Positions 43,780 to 51,765 of a DNA stretch of 64,000 nucleotides are shown here, piece after piece. The stretch spans positions 123,253 through 187,252 of the forward strand of contig DHVR01000002.1 in the NCBI GenBank assembly GCA_002412765.1. The letters are read 5' to 3'. The first letter of the stretch is position 1. Every line of letters begins with the position of its first letter. The notes under the pieces are model-generated. The model searched no databases. It saw nothing but the letters and a program-made list of their open reading frames with translations, and was not told where the DNA came from. The DNA is from Leptolinea sp. UBA5203 (lineage in GTDB: Bacteria; Chloroflexota; Anaerolineae; Anaerolineales; Anaerolineaceae). Both the position numbers and the translations under genes were made by a program.

Positions 43780-46509
43780 ATGAAATCTTATTCCGGCTCA
43801 GAAATACGCGGCATGTTTATAAAGTTTTTTGAAAGCAAAGGACATAAATATGTTCCTTCAGCTTCCCTGGTTCCTGGTGGGGATGCAACATTATTATTCA
43901 CCAACGCCGGAATGGTGCAGTTTAAGGATGTTTTTCTGGGAACGGATGAAAGACCCTATGTGCGGGCTGCCAACTCCCAAAAATGCATGCGTGTAGCTGG
44001 TAAGCATAATGATTTAGATGAAGTGGGCCGGGATGATTCCCATCATACTTTCTTTGAAATGCTGGGTAACTGGTCCTTTGGGGATTATTACAAACAAGAA
44101 GCCATCTCCTGGGCTTGGGAACTCTTAACCGAAGTGTGGGAGTTGGATAAATCTCGCCTGTGGACGACATATTTCAAAGACGAGCAGGGTCAAATTGAGA
44201 TGGATGCAGAAGCCGCTGAAATTTGGGCCAAGCAGCCTGGCATGGTGAAGGGACAGATACTGCCGTTTGGACGCAAAGAAAATTTTTGGGAAATGGCGGA
44301 AGTCGGTCCCTGCGGCCCATGCAGTGAAATCCATTATGATTTGGGTGCGGATGCCTGTAATAAAAAGGGTGTGGCCGGGCATATCTGCTCCGTCAATGGG
44401 GATTGCTCCCGCTACTTGGAAATTTGGAACCTGGTGTTTATTCAATACAATCGCATGGATGCTAAGACCCTCAATCCGCTGCCGAAAAAACATGTGGATA
44501 CCGGTATGGGATTCGAACGAATTGTTTCCATTTTACAAAGCAAACGCTCCAATTACCTGACCGATTTGCTGTACCCGGCAATTCAAGCCGTTCAAGCCAT
44601 GACCGGCGATTCCGACGAAGCCGTTCTGGCGAATTTCACTCCTTATCGGGTGATTGCGGATCATGTGCGTGCAACCGCCTTTTTGATCGCGGACGGTGTG
44701 GTTCCGGGAAACATGGGGCGCAACTACATTTGCCGCATGATTATTCGCCGCGCCTCGCGTTTCGGACGGAAATTGGGATTGAACCAACCTTTTATGGCAA
44801 AAGTAGCGGAGAGTTTCATCACTGGCTACGGCCAGGCATACCCTGAAATGGTAAAAAACCGCGAAACCATTCTGGATAACTTAACCCAGGAAGAAATTCG
44901 CTTCCATAAAACATTGGATTCCGGCATGAAAGTGTTGAGCGATCTGATGGAAGAAACCCGCAAGGCAAAGAGCATCCTGGTTAATGGTGCTTCTGCCTTT
45001 GAATTGTATGCGACACATGGGTTCCCCATGGAATTAACTCGCGATATCACCCGCGAAGAAGGTCTGGAAGTGGACGAGAAGGGCTATTATGAGGCCATGG
45101 AAGAACATCGCACCGCATCCGGCGCAGGGAAGACCTTTGGCTCCCAGGGCGGCGAGGATGTGGATATATATCGCTCTGTCTTTGAGAAATTAACTGCCAC
45201 CGGAAAATTATCCGCCTCTGGCGTGGTCTATGATCCCTATGAAAAAATAGAATGGAAATCCACGCTTCTGGAAATCCTTAAAGATGGCAAATCCGTGGAA
45301 GATGTTGGTGTCGGCGATGTCGTGGAAATTGTTTTACCTGAAACGCATTTTTATATAGAGTCCGGCGGTCAGGTGAATGACACTGGGACGATTGCCGATG
45401 CAAGCCAAAAAGAATGGTTGATCGAAATTGACGGCATTCGCAAACCGGCTGCCGGAATTATTGTGCATCATGGTAAAGTCATCAAGGGCAGTATAAAAGT
45501 TGGCTCAGCCTGTTTTGCAGCAATTAAGATTGATCGCCGTCAAGACATTATGCGCAATCATACCGCTACCCATCTGCTGCATGCCGCTTTGAAAGCCACC
45601 CTGGGGGATCACGCCCGTCAGGCAGGTTCCATGGTTGCCCCCGATAAATTACGCTTTGACTTTACCCATTCTACCGGCATGTCCGCTGATGAAATCAGCA
45701 AAGTGGAATCCTATGTTAATGAAGCCGTATTAGGAGCCTATCCGCTGAATAAGAAAACTCAAAGTTTGAACGAGGCAATTGGTTCCGGTGCCACGGCATT
45801 GTTTGGCGAAAAATATGGCGAGGTGGTTCGTTCGGTTGCTATTGGCGGCGATAAACCATTTTCGTATGAATTATGCGGCGGAACCCATGTGGAGAATACC
45901 GCTGATATTGGCCTGTTTATCATCCTAAGTGAAGGCAGTGCTGCTGCAGGTATTCGCCGTATTGAGGCGGTCACAGGTCAGCGGGCGTATCACCTTTATC
46001 AAGAGCGCATGAATATCTTGAAATCCACTGCGGCTCTGGTGGACAGTACCTTTGAACAGATCCCGGCGAAAGTGGAGATGTTGCATGATTCAATTAGCCA
46101 GTTGAAGAAAGAGAACCAAAAATTGACCCAACATCTGGCAAATGAAACCTTCAAGAAACATTTGAATGATGTTCAAACCATCAAAGGATACACCGTCCTG
46201 GCGGTGGAAATTCCGAATGCGGATATCGACACTTTGCGCAACTTAACCGATCAATTCCGTGAAAAATATCCTGCAGGGGTTGTCGTCCTGGGGACCGTCA
46301 AAGACGACAAGCCGGTCCTGATTGCGGCGGTTGGGGAATCTCTGGTTGGGAAGGGAATTCATGCTGGCAATATTATCAAAGCCATTGCAGGGCAAATTGA
46401 AGGCAGCGGTGGAGGAAAGCCCACACTGGCTCAAGCCGGTGGGAAGAAACCGGAAGGGTTGCCGACAGCTATTGCGATGACGTATCAGTTTTTTAAAGAA
46501 TTGGCATAA
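43780..46509 (+). CDS. alaS: Alanyl-tRNA synthetase
   Basis: This 909-residue class II synthetase charges tRNA-Ala and edits Ser/Gly. Motif 1 region is SASLVPGGDATLLFTNAGMVQFK, and motif 2 is WSFGDYYKQEA with DDSHHTFFEMLGN before it. The GRKENFWEMAEVGPCGPCSEIH block and motif 3 DTGMGFERI follow. The editing domain has HTATHLLHAAL and CGGTHVENTADIG. A coiled coil (about 760-790) and C-Ala domain with GSGGGKPTLAQAGG complete the enzyme. ATG 43780 is chosen over GTG 43777 because AGGAGA is 6 nt upstream. An extra Cys-containing stretch (DACNKKGVAGHICSVNGDC) sits after the GPCGPCSEIH block. A TAAAAT -10-like element occurs at about 43729. Confidence 0.96.
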   Translation: MKSYSGSEIRGMFIKFFESKGHKYVPSASLVPGGDATLLFTNAGMVQFKDVFLGTDERPYVRAANSQKCMRVAGKHNDLDEVGRDDSHHTFFEMLGNWSFGDYYKQEAISWAWELLTEVWELDKSRLWTTYFKDEQGQIEMDAEAAEIWAKQPGMVKGQILPFGRKENFWEMAEVGPCGPCSEIHYDLGADACNKKGVAGHICSVNGDCSRYLEIWNLVFIQYNRMDAKTLNPLPKKHVDTGMGFERIVSILQSKRSNYLTDLLYPAIQAVQAMTGDSDEAVLANFTPYRVIADHVRATAFLIADGVVPGNMGRNYICRMIIRRASRFGRKLGLNQPFMAKVAESFITGYGQAYPEMVKNRETILDNLTQEEIRFHKTLDSGMKVLSDLMEETRKAKSILVNGASAFELYATHGFPMELTRDITREEGLEVDEKGYYEAMEEHRTASGAGKTFGSQGGEDVDIYRSVFEKLTATGKLSASGVVYDPYEKIEWKSTLLEILKDGKSVEDVGVGDVVEIVLPETHFYIESGGQVNDTGTIADASQKEWLIEIDGIRKPAAGIIVHHGKVIKGSIKVGSACFAAIKIDRRQDIMRNHTATHLLHAALKATLGDHARQAGSMVAPDKLRFDFTHSTGMSADEISKVESYVNEAVLGAYPLNKKTQSLNEAIGSGATALFGEKYGEVVRSVAIGGDKPFSYELCGGTHVENTADIGLFIILSEGSAAAGIRRIEAVTGQRAYHLYQERMNILKSTAALVDSTFEQIPAKVEMLHDSISQLKKENQKLTQHLANETFKKHLNDVQTIKGYTVLAVEIPNADIDTLRNLTDQFREKYPAGVVVLGTVKDDKPVLIAAVGESLVGKGIHAGNIIKAIAGQIEGSGGGKPTLAQAGGKKPEGLPTAIAMTYQFFKELA

Positions 46510-46513
46510 ATTG

Positions 46514-46547
46514 AAAGAGGTCAGAGATATAAATTCCTGACCTCTTT
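46514..46547. terminator. Bidirectional terminator between alaS and pilin gene
   Basis: An 11-bp perfect stem (AAAGAGGTCAG / CTGACCTCTTT) with a 12-nt loop follows the alaS stop. A T-run on the plus strand and A/T-rich flank on the minus strand allow it to serve both genes. Confidence 0.9.
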
Positions 46548-46549
46548 TT

Positions 46550-46696
46550 TTATACTGCAAGGATGATATTGCTGTACAAGTTCCCGATGGAGCCCCCAAG
46601 GACGTACACTAGCACGACAATGAGAACCGCCACAATGATTAGGACCATCGCGTACTCAACGAATCCTTGCGCTTGGGAAAATCGACGGCTATCCAT
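46550..46696 (-). CDS. Flp-type (type IVb) pilin-like small protein
   Basis: A 48-codon gene, short enough to be missed by length filters. The protein starts MDSRRFSQAQGFVEYAMVL and continues as one hydrophobic helix (VLIIVAVLIVVLVYVLGG), ending SIGNLYSNIILAV. This is the form of Flp pilins: short basic leader, Gly-F-V-Glu-Tyr at the prepilin peptidase site with Glu shortly after Gly, a 20-residue helix and a short polar tail. GGAGG lies 11 nt upstream of the ATG. It ends at the shared hairpin with alaS. No tad/cpa assembly genes are adjacent, so it would be an orphan pilin served by a locus elsewhere. Confidence 0.82.
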   Translation of the reverse strand: MDSRRFSQAQGFVEYAMVLIIVAVLIVVLVYVLGGSIGNLYSNIILAV

Positions 46697-46822
46697 AATG
46701 AATAAATCCTCCAAAAATCATACTTATATAATAACAAATCTTCTTATTAAATATGTGTAAAATCAGATAATAATTCAGAAAAAAATAGAAAAATCAGTGA
46801 TAATCTAAGCGATTCCCATATT

Positions 46823-46869
46823 AAATCAAAAACCAGCAGTCTCAGAATGAAACTACTGGTTTTTGATTT
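46823..46869 (-). terminator. Terminator of the gcv operon
   Basis: A 14-bp stem (AAATCAAAAACCAG / CTGGTTTTTGATTT) flanks a 19-nt partly paired loop, directly after the gcvPB stop on the minus strand, with T-rich 3' arm. Confidence 0.88.
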
Positions 46870-46879
46870 ATTTGTTGGT

Positions 46880-48340
46880 CTAACGAATCATGCTTTTGTC
46901 GACTAGAATCAGGTCCTTGGCGGCTTTGATTTCATCCATGCGGCGTAAAGGCGCATGGACCGGTGCATCATGCAGCAATTGCGGAGTTTCTCTGGCTTCC
47001 ACAGCAATGGTGCATAGAATCCTGGCAAATTCATCGATCGTTTGTTTACTCTCTGTTTCAGTGGGTTCAATCATCAGAGCTTCCTTCACGATCAACGGGA
47101 AATAATTGGTTGGGGGGTGAATCCCATAGTCAATTAATCGTTTAGCAATATCCAGGGCATGCACATCCGGGGCGTCCTCAAAATGGCCTTCAGCAACAAA
47201 TTCATGCATGCAGATTCGATCAAAAGGCACATGATAAACGTCATCCACCAACACCTTGAGATAATTGGCATTCAGAACGGCGTCTTCAGCAATTTCGCGC
47301 AGTCCTTCAGCTCCATGCATTAGGATGTAGGTATAAGCGCGAACCAGCATGCCAAAGTGGCCATGAAAGGCTTTAAATCTGCCAATGGATTGCTCAGGCT
47401 CAAGTAAACCGTACAGAGGCGGGGTTTCGCTGTCGCCTGGGTCAATGATACCAACAACTGGACCAGGCAGGAAGTCCTTCAATTTTTCACATACCAAAAC
47501 CGGACCTGAACCAGGGCCACCCCCGCCGTGCGGTGTGGAGAAGGTTTTGTGAAGGTTATAGTGCATAACATCAATACCCAGATCTCCGGGGCGGGTGATA
47601 CCCAGCAGGGCATTCATATTGGCACCGTCGCCATAGACCAGACCGCCAGCCTTGTGGACGATTTTGATTACTTCCAGCACATGTTGATCAAATAATCCAA
47701 GGGTATTGGGATTGGTGAACATCAGACCGGCAACTTCATCGGTGCAGGCTGTTTTCAGGGCATCCAAATCAATATTGCCATTTACATCACTAGGAATGGC
47801 AACGACAGAGAAGCCAGCCATGGCCGAGGTGGCCGGATTGGTGCCATGAGCTGAATCGGGGATCAAAATTTTGGTACGTTTGGGTTGATGATTAGCCTCG
47901 TGGTAAGCGCGGATAATCATGATGCCAACCAACTCACCTTGTGCGCCCGCGGCGGGCTGCAACGTAACTGCTGAAAAGCCGCCAATTTCACCCAGAAGTT
48001 CCTGCAGCTCATACATCAAGACCAGATTACCCTGCACAGTTTCAATTGGCTGCAAGGGATGAGTGTAGGCAAAACCAGGTAAGCGGGCCATGCTCTCATT
48101 GATTCGGGGATTGTATTTCATAGTGCAGGAACCCAATGGATAAAATCCCTGGTCAATGCAATAATTTAATTTGGAGATATTGGTGAAATGACGAATAACA
48201 TCAAATTCCGACAGTTCCGGCAGGGGTAGGTTCTTGCGCAGCAAAGCTTTCGGCAGGGGAGACTCGGGTACATCAAAATCCGGGAATCTTACCCCCACAC
48301 GTCCTGGCGATGACAATTCAAAGATGGTTTTCTCAGTCAT
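46880..48340 (-). CDS. gcvPB: Glycine dehydrogenase (P-protein) subunit 2
   Basis: This 486-residue C-terminal half of the split P-protein decarboxylates glycine and passes aminomethyl to lipoyl-GcvH. The PLP lysine lies in HYNLHKTFSTPHGGGGPG at about residue 265. Other blocks are GSCTMKYNPRINE at about 72, TLQPAAGAQGEL at about 124, DSAHGTNPATSAMAGF at about 162 and GANMNALLGITRPGDLG. Its start overlaps the gcvPA stop by 8 bp, so subunits are made together. The gene is last in the glycine-riboswitch operon and precedes a strong terminator. Confidence 0.95.
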   Translation of the reverse strand: MTEKTIFELSSPGRVGVRFPDFDVPESPLPKALLRKNLPLPELSEFDVIRHFTNISKLNYCIDQGFYPLGSCTMKYNPRINESMARLPGFAYTHPLQPIETVQGNLVLMYELQELLGEIGGFSAVTLQPAAGAQGELVGIMIIRAYHEANHQPKRTKILIPDSAHGTNPATSAMAGFSVVAIPSDVNGNIDLDALKTACTDEVAGLMFTNPNTLGLFDQHVLEVIKIVHKAGGLVYGDGANMNALLGITRPGDLGIDVMHYNLHKTFSTPHGGGGPGSGPVLVCEKLKDFLPGPVVGIIDPGDSETPPLYGLLEPEQSIGRFKAFHGHFGMLVRAYTYILMHGAEGLREIAEDAVLNANYLKVLVDDVYHVPFDRICMHEFVAEGHFEDAPDVHALDIAKRLIDYGIHPPTNYFPLIVKEALMIEPTETESKQTIDEFARILCTIAVEARETPQLLHDAPVHAPLRRMDEIKAAKDLILVDKSMIR

Positions 48341-49685
48341 CGGCTATCTCCTTTAGAACATCGCGCAGCATGTCAATTTCCTGGCGGGATACGACTTCGG
48401 TCACTGCGATGAGCATGTGATTCTTTAAGCTGGGATAATCCTGACTTAAATCATAGCCGCCTAAAATACTGTGATCCAGCAGATGCTCATTGATCTCCGC
48501 AACGGGTTTGTCACAGCAAACCACAAATTCATGGAAGAAAGGGGCATCCGAGCAGACTTTATAGCCTGGAGTGGCGTTGATTTCATCCGCAGCATAATGG
48601 GCTTTTTGATAGCAGAGTTCAGCTACTTTACGGAAACCTTGCTTACCCAGCAGGCTCATATAAATCGTGGAAGCGAGGGCAATCAAACCCTGATTGGAAC
48701 AGATGTTGGAGGTCGCTTTTTCACGACGGATGTGCTGCTCACGGGCGGTGAGGGTCAATACATATCCGCGTTTGCCGTCCAAATCAACGGTTTCACCCAC
48801 GATGCGGCCGGCCATTTTGCGCAAATATTTCTCTTTGGTAGTGAATAATCCCAGGTAGGGTCCACCAAAAGAAAGCGGAATACCCAGCGGTTGTCCTTCC
48901 CCAACCACTATATCGGCGTCAAATTCGCCTGGGGGTTTTAGTAAGCCTAATGCGGTTGGATTGACGACCACACATACCAGGGCATCATGTTCATGGGCTT
49001 TTTGAACCAGGTTGGTTAAATCATAAACGCGGCCAAAGAAATCCGGGTATTGGACGATCACCAGAGCGGTATCCTCATTAATACCCTTGATGAGGTCATC
49101 GGGCGTGATGAAAGGATCAACTTTAGCTTCATCGCCTGTGATCTTGAGATCTTTGGTACCAGCCATATAGGAGCGGATAGTTTCTCTGTATTGGGGATGA
49201 ACAGAGGGAGAAATAAGAATGGTGTTTCTTTTTTCGCGGAAATGATGCAGGGCCATGATGACGGCTTCTGCGGTAGCTGTAGCACCATCATAATGTGAGG
49301 CATTGCTCACTTCCATTCCGGTTAGGCCTGCGATCAGGGATTGATATTCGAAGATTGCCTGCAGGGTCCCCTGGGCAATTTCAGGTTGATACGGCGTGTA
49401 GGCGGTGAAAAATTCACCGCGTTGAAGCAAGGCATCCACGGCTGCTGGAATGTAATGTTGATAAGCACCGGCACCTAAGAAAGAAACTAACTCTTTGGTG
49501 GATGCATTCGCAGCAGCGAGTTCCTGCAATTGAGCAGAAATTTCCATTTCCGTCATGGCTGACGGAATATTTAAGACTGGAAATCTGCAAGATGCAGGAA
49601 CATCATTGAATAGGTCTTCAATTTTTTCCACGCCGATGGCCTTGAGCATTTCTTTCTTTTCGGCATCGGTATGTGGGGTAAACAT
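48333..49685 (-). CDS. gcvPA: Glycine dehydrogenase (P-protein) subunit 1
   Basis: This is the 450-residue N-terminal half of the split P-protein. It begins MFTPHTDAEKKEMLKAIGV and contains FLGAGAYQHYIPAAVDALLQRGEF, YTPYQPEIAQGTLQAIFEYQ, and SFGGPYLGLFTTKEKYLRKMAGRIVGET, diagnostic of GcvPA. The longer frame to 49730 would overlap gcvH; ATG 49685 has CGGAG 8-9 nt upstream. It forms the dimeric P-protein with GcvPB and lies directly after gcvH. Confidence 0.95.
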   Translation of the reverse strand: MFTPHTDAEKKEMLKAIGVEKIEDLFNDVPASCRFPVLNIPSAMTEMEISAQLQELAAANASTKELVSFLGAGAYQHYIPAAVDALLQRGEFFTAYTPYQPEIAQGTLQAIFEYQSLIAGLTGMEVSNASHYDGATATAEAVIMALHHFREKRNTILISPSVHPQYRETIRSYMAGTKDLKITGDEAKVDPFITPDDLIKGINEDTALVIVQYPDFFGRVYDLTNLVQKAHEHDALVCVVVNPTALGLLKPPGEFDADIVVGEGQPLGIPLSFGGPYLGLFTTKEKYLRKMAGRIVGETVDLDGKRGYVLTLTAREQHIRREKATSNICSNQGLIALASTIYMSLLGKQGFRKVAELCYQKAHYAADEINATPGYKVCSDAPFFHEFVVCCDKPVAEINEHLLDHSILGGYDLSQDYPSLKNHMLIAVTEVVSRQEIDMLRDVLKEIADD

Positions 49686-49689
49686 GTGA

Positions 49690-50079
49690 TTAGCTCCGTT
49701 CTGAGCAGTACTTTTCGTAGGCGGCTGCATCCAGGAGGCTATTCAATTCAGAGGGATCCGAGAGTTCAACTTTGATCAACCAGGCTTTGTCGAACGGATT
49801 GGTGTTAATTAACTCGGGATTGTCAGGCAGGCCTTCATTGATTTCGATAACTTTGCCGGAAACAGGAGAATTGATGTCTCCAGCGGCTTTGACGGATTCA
49901 ACGGTGGCGAACTGAGAGTCTTTTTTAATATCATCATCAACAGAGACTTCTACGTCCAAATAAACGATATCGGATAATTGTTCCTGGGCATAATCAGAGA
50001 TCCCGATGGTGGCAATGTTTCCATCGACTTTCACCCATTCATCGGTTTTTGCAAATTTGTAATTGGTTGGTATGCTCAT
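49690..50079 (-). CDS. gcvH: Glycine cleavage system H protein
   Basis: This is a 129-residue lipoyl carrier that shuttles the aminomethyl group from P- to T-protein. The lipoylated lysine is in ATVESVKAAGDINSPVSG at about residue 60, preceded by IGISDYAQEQLSDIVYLD. ATG 50079 follows GGAGGAATAAAA; the longer frame from 50103 is not supported. It is the first gene behind the glycine riboswitch. No gcvT or lipoamide dehydrogenase gene is in this operon. Confidence 0.95.
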   Translation of the reverse strand: MSIPTNYKFAKTDEWVKVDGNIATIGISDYAQEQLSDIVYLDVEVSVDDDIKKDSQFATVESVKAAGDINSPVSGKVIEINEGLPDNPELINTNPFDKAWLIKVELSDPSELNSLLDAAAYEKYCSERS

Positions 50080-50124
50080 TTTTATTCCTCCAAGAAAAAT
50101 CATAGGTCTGAATAGTACGATTTA

Positions 50125-50297
50125 GCCAGTAAACTCTGTCATACCTTGAGAGTTATTCCAACAGGGAGACTCCCATCAGGTCAGTCGAGATCTTCCAGAG
50201 GTTAAGAAATTCCAAGTTCCATTTACCTGAGAGTTTCGTTTGAGTCGGCTAGATGCTCAAACTTGCCCCTTCGGTGCCGGTGGATCCGGGCTCTCAC
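50125..50297 (-). ncRNA. Tandem glycine riboswitch
   Basis: Read on the minus strand, the leader of gcvH has the tandem glycine-aptamer layout. Aptamer 1 has GAGAGCCC, CACCGAAGGGGCAAG and GAAACTCTCAGGTAAA. Aptamer 2 runs from CTCTGG to CAGAG with AACTCTCAAGGTATGACAGAG in its core, but its central segment reads CTGATGGGAG where CCGAAGG-type sequence is usual, so it deviates. Position directly before gcvH supports glycine-induced expression. The switching mechanism (terminator or ribosome-site control) is not evident. Confidence 0.82.
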
Positions 50298-50305
50298 TTG
50301 TATTC

Positions 50306-50334
50306 AAAAAGGATGGATCATTGGATCCATCCTT
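50306..50334 (-). terminator. Terminator after the MFS gene, just before the riboswitch
   Basis: A 9-bp perfect stem (GGATGGATC / GATCCATCC, 4-nt loop) followed on the minus strand by TTTTT. It ends transcripts of the upstream MFS gene and directly abuts the riboswitch 5' end. Confidence 0.8.
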
Positions 50335-50405
50335 GATTGTAATCGCTTTTATTTTAGAGGGCAATAATTCCAGTAAAAAATCTTATGCGAAATTCTGCGA
50401 CATAA

Positions 50406-51731
50406 TTATTTCGTCTGGAGCGTTTGTGTTTCCTGGGCACTCTTTTTCAGATTGACCGAAATGAGAATAATCAACCCCACAATGAGAAAGCCTATAATGG
50501 TTACAAGAGCGATGCGTTGACCTGATTGTTCGGCCAACAGTTTGGTCAGGCCATTTCTCTCGAAGTACAAAGCAGATTCTGCCGCGATAATGCCGTAGAG
50601 AGTAGGCCCAATGAAGGAAGAAGAACGCCCAGCCATGGCAAAGAAGCCGTAAAACTCCGCACTTTTCTCTTCGGGTGCTAGCTGACCGACCATGGTCCGG
50701 CTGACGGACTGTACACCGGTGAGAGCAAATCCAGCCAGTCCGCCAATGACATAAAAGGCGGTCAGGGAATAGTTCACCATCATCCATCCGATTGTGCCAA
50801 TCATCAGAACCAGGGAGATAATTAAGGATAACTTTCCACCGAAATGATCGGAGAGATTCCCGAACAGGAAAGCGCCGATGACGCTGGTAATTTGGACTAG
50901 AATCATGAAGATGATTAATTGCTGCTGCTCCATGCCGTATAAAACAGCTCCCAGAATAGCGGCAAAATTCATAGTCATGATGATCCCATCGTTATAGATC
51001 AGGTAGGCAATAATGAATTTTAAATATTGCTTATAATTACGAACTTCTTTAAAAGTGGCCCATAAACGTTTGAAGGCAATGCTGAGTATTGTCTCTCCTT
51101 CTGGCAAGGGGCTGCCTTCGCCTTTTTCCTTCAGCCAGAAAAAGAGCGGCAGGGTTGAAAGGAAAAAAAAGATCGCAGTGATGATGAATGAGGTGCGCAC
51201 GATAAATGCGCCGCCGATGGTCTGAATTAAGACCAGCACGATCAACAAACAAACCACGCCACCTGCCGAGCCAATCGCCCAACCATTACCGGATACATGC
51301 CCCATCTCTTCCGGGGTGGCAATATCGGTTAACAAGGCATTATAGAAAACCTGGGAGCCACGGTAGGCAAATTCCGCAATGATAAACAGCAGCATGCCAA
51401 GGAATATATCACCGGCCTGCACAAAAAATAAACCTGCCGTCGCAATACAACATACAATCGTATAAATGAATAATACCCGCTTCTTGAGTTTGGAAAAGTC
51501 TGCGATTGTTCCGAGGATGGGGGAGGTGATAGCCACAAACAACATGGCGATTCCCAGTGCAATACCCCAGAGCCGGGAACCTTCGGCACCACCAACCACA
51601 GTACCCTGAAAGTAGGCTGAATAAACAGCCAATAAAACGACAGCCGCGTACGCTGAATTCCCGAAATCATAAAAATACCAGGATATTCTTTCCTTACGGG
51701 TGGCTTTTGGAGAATGGATAACTTTGAACAT
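50406..51731 (-). CDS. MFS transporter of the UMF1/Atg22-like family
   Basis: This 441-residue protein has about twelve hydrophobic helices. The N-terminus ERISWYFYDFGNSAYAAVV is the signature of the UMF1 family of major facilitators related to fungal Atg22 amino-acid effluxers. Other family blocks are SPILGTIADFSKLKKRVL, YIPxx-like ATPEEMGHVSGNGWAIGSAGG and GLAGFALTGVQSVSRTMVGQLAPEEKSAEFYGFF. AAGGAG precedes the ATG. It lies 34 bp after the WD40 gene on the same strand, so read-through from that operon is possible. Substrate is unknown; amino acid or small metabolite export is a family-based guess. Confidence 0.83.
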   Translation of the reverse strand: MFKVIHSPKATRKERISWYFYDFGNSAYAAVVLLAVYSAYFQGTVVGGAEGSRLWGIALGIAMLFVAITSPILGTIADFSKLKKRVLFIYTIVCCIATAGLFFVQAGDIFLGMLLFIIAEFAYRGSQVFYNALLTDIATPEEMGHVSGNGWAIGSAGGVVCLLIVLVLIQTIGGAFIVRTSFIITAIFFFLSTLPLFFWLKEKGEGSPLPEGETILSIAFKRLWATFKEVRNYKQYLKFIIAYLIYNDGIIMTMNFAAILGAVLYGMEQQQLIIFMILVQITSVIGAFLFGNLSDHFGGKLSLIISLVLMIGTIGWMMVNYSLTAFYVIGGLAGFALTGVQSVSRTMVGQLAPEEKSAEFYGFFAMAGRSSSFIGPTLYGIIAAESALYFERNGLTKLLAEQSGQRIALVTIIGFLIVGLIILISVNLKKSAQETQTLQTK

Positions 51732-51765
51732 ATAAAATACTCCTTAAAAATATAATGGGTGGAGC

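Noticed and set aside
46563..46760. 65-codon plus-strand frame after alaS
   Set aside because: The minus strand here encodes the Flp-type pilin with proper start and ribosome site, so this frame is its shadow.
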